Shown: piece after piece, positions 60,290 to 64,000 of the stretch
Position numbering within the stretch: the first letter of the stretch is position 1
Layout: every line of letters starts with the position of its first letter
Source: Stappia albiluteola
Lineage (GTDB): Bacteria; Pseudomonadota; Alphaproteobacteria; Rhizobiales; Stappiaceae
Assembly: GCF_014050225.1 (NCBI RefSeq)
Contig: NZ_JACFXV010000043.1
Span: forward strand, 248,001-312,000
Direction of reading: 5' to 3'
Length of the DNA: 64,000 nt
Position numbers and translations under genes: made by a program
Notes under the pieces: model-generated
Told to the model about the DNA's origin: nothing
Database searches by the model: none
The model's input: the letters and a program-made list of their open reading frames with translations, nothing else

Positions 60290-61054
60290 ATGCCGGAGCG
60301 CGCCGTGACACCTGTGGAGCCAAGTTTTCCGCCCCTGCTGACCGGTATTGCGGTCGATGCCGGGACCGATGCCTTTGCGGCTGCCTGCGAGGGCGCGCGA
60401 CGGGGCGAACTGGGCGCCGGGGATTTTGTCTGGTCGCGCGCCATCGACCGCATTTCGGTCGCTCTGGTGCTGGAGCCGGATGTCGACCGGCGGCGCGCCC
60501 GCGAAATGCTGTTCGTCGCCATGGTGGCGCTGGCCGATGCGATCGGCGCCAATACGCCGCCGGAATTCGCCTTTACCTGGCTATGGCCGGCAACGCTTCG
60601 GGCGAACGGTGCCGCTGTAGGGCAAATGCGCTACCAGGAAGCCCCGGCCGCAAGCGACGACGCCACTCCGGACTGGCTCGCCGTGGGTATCGAGATCCGG
60701 TTGTTCGATGTGACCGCGCCCGAAGGGGAACCTGGCGAGCGGCCCGACAGAACAACGCTTGCCGAGGAAGGGGCAGGAGACCTTGAGGCCGGCGAGATGA
60801 TCTCTTCGCTTGCCCGTCACTGGCTTACCTGGATCCATCGCTGGGAAACCGACGGCATTCGCCCGGTGCACGAGGCCTGGCTGTTTCGTGCCGACGGCTA
60901 TGGCAAGGAGGTGGCGCTGCCGTCGCTGCACGGAGAGGCGAAGGGCATCTTTCTCGGACTGGACGAGGCCGGCAATCTTTTGCTGAAGGCGGAGGGCGGC
61001 GTCAGGCTGCTTTCGCTTGCGGAGCACCTTGCAATCCAGCGGCCAGAGGCCTGA
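60290..61054 (+). CDS. Biotin/lipoate protein ligase-fold protein with degenerate active site
   Basis: 254 residues. Residues about 15-185 follow the biotin/lipoate A/B ligase fold; the C-terminal part (about 195-250; GEAKGIFLGLDEAGNLLLKAEGGVRLLSL) looks like a small SH3-like biotin-ligase end (DUF4444-like). The segment that aligns with the catalytic (K)WPND..G.KVAGI of biotin ligases reads WLWPATLRANGAAVGQM (about 97-113): the catalytic lysine is Ala, and Asn-Asp of WPND are changed. The GRGRxxR loop is also unrecognisable. So acyl-AMP ligation is unlikely; a binding or assembly role is inferred. Tightly packed with DUF6494 and DUF6505 genes. Confidence 0.8.
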   Translation: MPERAVTPVEPSFPPLLTGIAVDAGTDAFAAACEGARRGELGAGDFVWSRAIDRISVALVLEPDVDRRRAREMLFVAMVALADAIGANTPPEFAFTWLWPATLRANGAAVGQMRYQEAPAASDDATPDWLAVGIEIRLFDVTAPEGEPGERPDRTTLAEEGAGDLEAGEMISSLARHWLTWIHRWETDGIRPVHEAWLFRADGYGKEVALPSLHGEAKGIFLGLDEAGNLLLKAEGGVRLLSLAEHLAIQRPEA

Positions 61055-61055
61055 G

Positions 61056-61538
61056 ATGCCGCGTTTTCTGAAGGCCATCCGCCTCGATATCTCCGACGTC
61101 CATGTGTTTCCGCAGGCGGCGGAGCCCGGCGAACCGGTCCTCCCCGGCGCATTCGTCTTTCACGATGTCCGACCGGAAGACCTCGCCGGCAAGCTGCGGC
61201 AGGCCTTCGTCTCCGGTTTCCTGTCGCTTGAGACATTCGGCTGGACGACGCTTGCAACGCCGGTGGACCTCAGCGATGGCGAGATCGAAGCCCTGACGCT
61301 GCGCCTTGCTGAGCATTTCATGTCGCACTACGGCGCTCCGAGCATGGAGGCGGCGCTTCCCGTGGCGCGGCAGGAAATTCAGGATACGGTGGAGCTTGCC
61401 AGCGGCCTTGCAATCAACGCGCTTCTGGCGGTCAAGCGCGAGCGGGACGAGACGGGCGCCATGCGCGAAGCTTTTCATCTGGTGACGCCATCAGGCGAAA
61501 AGCCGCATGCATGCGTCTGGGATGTCGAGGAAGATTAG
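61056..61538 (+). CDS. DUF6505-like protein
   Basis: 160 residues from ATG 61056, one base after the stop of the ligase-like gene. Soluble, no signal peptide. Begins PRFLKAIRLDISDVHVF, with RPEDLAGKLRQAFVSGFLSLETFGWTTLA (about 43-71), and a conserved-looking SPSGEKPHACVWDVEED end (here TPSGEKPHACVW). I associate it with DUF6505, function unknown. The AFVSGFLSLETFGW segment is amphipathic and may bind a partner. Operon placement gives the only clue: formate dehydrogenase maturation or regulation. Confidence 0.75.
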   Translation: MPRFLKAIRLDISDVHVFPQAAEPGEPVLPGAFVFHDVRPEDLAGKLRQAFVSGFLSLETFGWTTLATPVDLSDGEIEALTLRLAEHFMSHYGAPSMEAALPVARQEIQDTVELASGLAINALLAVKRERDETGAMREAFHLVTPSGEKPHACVWDVEED

Positions 61539-61568
61539 GATCCGAACTCGGTTCGAGAAGGGAGTGGA

Positions 61569-62585
61569 ATGCGGGATTTCTGGAGATCGGCGGGCATGCA
61601 TCTCGTCGGCAGGGACAAGAACGGCTGGCTGACGGTCACGCCGGATTTCCTGCGCGCTTACTACACCCGTCCGGAGATCCATCCTGTCGAGGACTCCTGC
61701 CCGGCGGAGCATGCGCTTTTCGAAAGATTGATGACCGATCCGCTTGCCGTTGTCTCCGCGAACGAGATCGAAGCCATCGTCGATCCGGATACCGCCGAAA
61801 ACTACCGCATCATTCTCGCCTTCCGCGATCACCTGGTGCGTCACGGCACAATCGAGGGCGCTTATGCCGCGTTGTTCGAGCCGGCTGCGAGCATCGTCAT
61901 TCCGCCGATATTCATCGACCAGATGGTGCATCTGATTGTCCGCAACATCCTGCGCAACGTCCATGATCCGCTGCGGGTGAGGGCGGGGGAGATCTTGTTT
62001 CGCGAACAGGCCGTCACTGTCGACGAGGGCCAACTCATGCTTGCGGATGCCGAGATCGTCGAAATGTATGCCGAGAATGGCGGCTTCGGCGGGCTTGGCG
62101 CGCTGCTCGCCGAGGCCGGTACGCCGATGCGCGAGGTTACGCTCGACGTGATCGGGGAGGACAACGCGGATATCTACTGGGAGCGTTCGGACCGGTTCGA
62201 CACGGCGATCGATTTCCGCTTCACCCAGCCGGCGCAAGATGCCTTCGCCCGCGTGCTCGAAGCCTGGATCCGGCATTTCCTTGGGGTGGAGGTGCGGGTG
62301 CAGCCGCAGCGCTCCATTCGCGACGAGCGCTGGTCCTGGCATGTCGGCCTCGATGCGGAATCGACGCGTATCCTGAACGCGCTCTACGAGGGCAAGCCGG
62401 TTGGCGAGGAAGACCTGTTCCGCGTCGTGGCCCTGTTCCGCCTCGACTTCGAAAATCCCGGCGACATGCGCGACGAACTGCGCGGTAAGGCCGTCTGGAT
62501 GGCGCTCGCCATGGGGCCGGATCAGGTCGTACGGATGAAGCCGCAGAACCTGCTCACCAATCTGCCGGTAAAGCGGCGCAACTGA
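61569..62585 (+). CDS. DUF6352-like protein
   Basis: 338 residues from ATG 61569 (GAGAAGGGAGTGG upstream). Soluble, acidic, no signal peptide or membrane segment. Opens with MRDFWRSAGMHLVGRDKNGWL; a TRPEIHPVEDSCPAEHALFERL segment (about 37-58) with one Cys; ends LLTNLPVKRRN. The middle (LRVRAGEILFREQAVTV..MLADAEIVEMY) looks helical. I associate it with DUF6352, function unknown, reported by my memory mostly beside formate dehydrogenase genes. Last gene of the run; 30 bases after DUF6505. Confidence 0.75.
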   Translation: MRDFWRSAGMHLVGRDKNGWLTVTPDFLRAYYTRPEIHPVEDSCPAEHALFERLMTDPLAVVSANEIEAIVDPDTAENYRIILAFRDHLVRHGTIEGAYAALFEPAASIVIPPIFIDQMVHLIVRNILRNVHDPLRVRAGEILFREQAVTVDEGQLMLADAEIVEMYAENGGFGGLGALLAEAGTPMREVTLDVIGEDNADIYWERSDRFDTAIDFRFTQPAQDAFARVLEAWIRHFLGVEVRVQPQRSIRDERWSWHVGLDAESTRILNALYEGKPVGEEDLFRVVALFRLDFENPGDMRDELRGKAVWMALAMGPDQVVRMKPQNLLTNLPVKRRN

Positions 62586-62709
62586 TCGCAACGCATGGCA
62601 GCTTCCCGCAGTTAGCGCTTGCGGCCACGGCGGGCGCGGCCTAAAGCGAAGGACCCTGATCGCTGCGCCCCGCATTGCCGGCCGAGCGCCGCCCCTTCCG
62701 GAACCTGTC

Positions 62710-63660
62710 ATGGACCTTCGCGAGAATACGCGCGCCGTCGTGGCGATGATGGCTGCAATGCTGGCCTTCATCGCCAACGATTCCATCGTCAAGCTGATCG
62801 CCGATCGTCTGCCGCTCGGCGAGATCATGTTCGTGCGTGGCTGCATGGCGATCGTCATCGTGCTGGCGATCGCCCATTTCACCGACCAGCTGCGCGAATT
62901 CCGCCACATCGTTCACTGGACGGTGCCGACGCGCGCCTTCGGCGAAGTGGCGGCGACGGTGCTCTATCTCACGGCGCTGTTCAACATGCCGATCGCCAAC
63001 GCGACGGCGATCCTGCAGGCCCTGCCGCTGATGGTGACGGCCGGTGCCGCGATCTTTCTCGGCATGCCGGTCGGCTGGCGCCGCTGGACGGCGATCGCCA
63101 TCGGCTTTGCCGGTGTGCTGCTGATCGTCCGCCCGGGTGTCGCAGGCTTCAACCTCTATTCGCTGGTCGCGCTGTTCGGCGTTGTTTTCATGGCGATGCG
63201 CGACCTCGTCACCCGCGGCATGCCGAAGGTGGTCCCGACGCTCGGCGTGACCCTGGCCACGCTTGTCGGCGTGGCGCTCACGGGTCTCGCGCTGTCCGCC
63301 ACAGAAACCTGGATCATGCCGCCGGCGAGCGATCTGGCGCTGCTTGCCTTCGCGGCAGTCTCGATCAATATCGGCTTCGTCTGCCTGATCTTTTCCATGC
63401 GCACCGGCGACGTGACCTTCGTCGCGCCGTTCCGTTATTCGATGATCGTCTGGGCGATCCTGCTCGGCTATGCCGTGTGGGGCGACGTGCCGGATGCTTT
63501 GACGCTGGCGGGCACCTTCGTCGTCGTTGCCAGTGGCATCTACAGTTTCTTCCGGGAGCGCAGCCTGGCGCTGGCCGGCACCCGGCCCGTCCCCAGTCAC
63601 GGCACGGGCAGGCCAATGGAGCCGAGCGCCGTGGTTGTGGAAGGAGACGAGACGACCTGA
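62710..63660 (+). CDS. DMT superfamily (EamA) transporter
   Basis: 316 residues with ten hydrophobic segments in two EamA repeats (about 10-140 and 150-285): AMLAFIANDSIVKLIADRLPLGEIMFVRG (about 15-43), RAFGEVAATVLYLTALFNMPIANATAILQALPLMVTAGAAIFL (about 77-119), and FSMRTGDVTFVAPFRYSMIVWAILLGYAVWGDVPD in repeat 2. Drug/metabolite exporters of this kind have varied substrates. A hydrophilic tail of about 35 residues follows. 124 bases after the DUF6352 gene, so possibly a separate unit. A truncated paralogue follows. Confidence 0.88.
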   Translation: MDLRENTRAVVAMMAAMLAFIANDSIVKLIADRLPLGEIMFVRGCMAIVIVLAIAHFTDQLREFRHIVHWTVPTRAFGEVAATVLYLTALFNMPIANATAILQALPLMVTAGAAIFLGMPVGWRRWTAIAIGFAGVLLIVRPGVAGFNLYSLVALFGVVFMAMRDLVTRGMPKVVPTLGVTLATLVGVALTGLALSATETWIMPPASDLALLAFAAVSINIGFVCLIFSMRTGDVTFVAPFRYSMIVWAILLGYAVWGDVPDALTLAGTFVVVASGIYSFFRERSLALAGTRPVPSHGTGRPMEPSAVVVEGDETT

Positions 63661-63679
63661 CGCCGCTTTCGTCGGCCGC

Positions 63680-63709
63680 TTGCTAAAAATCATACAAATA
63701 TGATAGCAA
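63680..63709 (+). promoter_or_regulatory. Inverted repeat after the first EamA gene
   Basis: TTGCT (63680-63684) and ATCATA (63689-63694) pair with TATGAT (63699-63704) and AGCAA (63705-63709), with an AAAA bulge in the left arm. AT-rich dyad; may end the upstream transcript or be an operator for the next gene. Confidence 0.4.
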
Positions 63710-63780
63710 TGGCTTTGCAATCCATCGGCGATTGCAGCCTTGCCTGTCCAATTTCCTCAGCTTTCCCAAACCCTGGCCTA

Positions 63781-63853
63781 TGAGGTCGTGTTTCGCCTCA
63801 TGCCACCGTCGGCGGGAAGCTGAGGCTCTTTTTCTCAGGCGTTTCATTCCCGC
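63781..63853 (+). promoter_or_regulatory. Structured leader before the second EamA gene
   Basis: A small stem TGAGG/CCTCA (63781-63785/63796-63800) is followed by a two-level hairpin: outer GCGGGAA (63812-63818)/TTCCCGC (63847-63853) and inner CTGAG (63820-63824)/CTCAG (63834-63838) around CTCTTTTT. It ends 50 bases before the start codon. Could be a leader attenuator; no known riboswitch class was recognised. Confidence 0.4.
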
Positions 63854-63903
63854 CCTGGCGCTTGGCCCCATCGCGGTATGAACCTGCTCATCGAGGGGTA
63901 GCG

Positions 63904-64000
63904 GTGTTGCTGCAGGACAATGGCCGTGCGGCGGTTGCGGTCATGCTTTCCATGCTGGTGGGGATCGTCAACGATACCTGCGTGAAGCTTGTCGCGAGCC
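63904..64000 (+). CDS. Second DMT (EamA) transporter, 3' end outside window
   Basis: Starts at GTG 63904 (GAGGGG site seven to twelve bases upstream) and runs open to the window edge: 32 codons. The N-terminus, with NGRAAVAVMLSMLVGIVNDTCVKLVAS, matches the start of the preceding transporter position by position (NTRAVVAMMAAMLAFIANDSIVKLIAD), so it is a tandem paralogue. The rest of the gene is not visible. Confidence 0.75.
   Translation, partial: MLLQDNGRAAVAVMLSMLVGIVNDTCVKLVAS

Overview
The window is chromosomal DNA from an alphaproteobacterium of the order Hyphomicrobiales (Rhizobiales), most likely family Rhizobiaceae (Rhizobium, Agrobacterium, Shinella or Ensifer-like). Reasons: rhizobial gene orders (ftsB-pdhA-pdhB-pdhC; lpdA-lipA-coq10; ispDF-pncC; dusB-ntrB-ntrC-ntrY-ntrX-trkA-dat-hfq-hflX; divergent cobS/cobT), a lipoylated E1-beta subunit of pyruvate dehydrogenase, high-GC codon use, and dispersed double-hairpin intergenic repeats like those known from rhizobia. 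No rRNA, tRNA, CRISPR array, prophage or insertion sequence was recognised.

Layout. 1-2.3 kb: 3' part of mfd. 2.3-4.2 kb: a gene-poor mosaic of palindromic repeats, present as two ordered copies around one small membrane-protein gene. 4.2-15 kb: a DUF3291 gene, then ftsB, the pyruvate dehydrogenase operon pdhABC, an inserted opposite-strand MFS gene, lpdA, two GlsB-type membrane proteins, a thioesterase, lipA and a coq10-type START protein: central carbon oxidation with the lipoate synthesis it needs. 15-17.4 kb (minus strand): a small secreted protein, pncC and ispDF. 17.4-29.6 kb: dusB, two nitrogen two-component systems (NtrBC, NtrYX), trkA, a D-amino-acid transaminase, hfq and hflX. 29.6-38.9 kb: dusA, a striking pair of intergenic hairpins, a TSUP exporter, an aspartic protease, a DUF900 lipoprotein hydrolase, cobS/cobT, a membrane histidine kinase, a GST and a uracil-DNA glycosylase-family protein. 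39-44.2 kb: an Lrp regulator, a hydroxyisobutyrate-dehydrogenase-like enzyme, a trans-sulfuration PLP enzyme and a basic amino-acid ABC transporter without a local ATPase gene.

44.4-62.6 kb is the most distinctive part: a formate oxidation region. On the minus strand fdhD-mobA-mobB-moeA (overlapping genes) supply the molybdenum bis-MGD cofactor and its sulfuration. On the plus strand, after an Mrp/ApbC Fe-S carrier, come a TorD-type chaperone, a tiny Tat-signal protein, the catalytic subunit (Cys form), a four-cluster ferredoxin subunit and a membrane cytochrome b subunit, i.e. a periplasmic membrane-bound formate dehydrogenase. The same strand then continues with a small lipoprotein (lying before the cytochrome b gene), a seven-repeat WD40 propeller fused to cytochrome c, a 54-residue single-span protein, a trypsin/PDZ protease, a DUF6494-like protein, a biotin/lipoate-ligase-fold protein whose catalytic lysine motif looks lost, and DUF6505- and DUF6352-like proteins. 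The close packing (overlapping stops and starts) suggests these unknowns assemble, protect or connect the enzyme to the respiratory chain; this is my best candidate for an undescribed system. The window ends with two tandem paralogous DMT transporters, the second cut by the window edge.

All family assignments come from reading motifs by eye; start sites were chosen from ribosome-binding sites, overlaps and family length and are less certain than stop sites.
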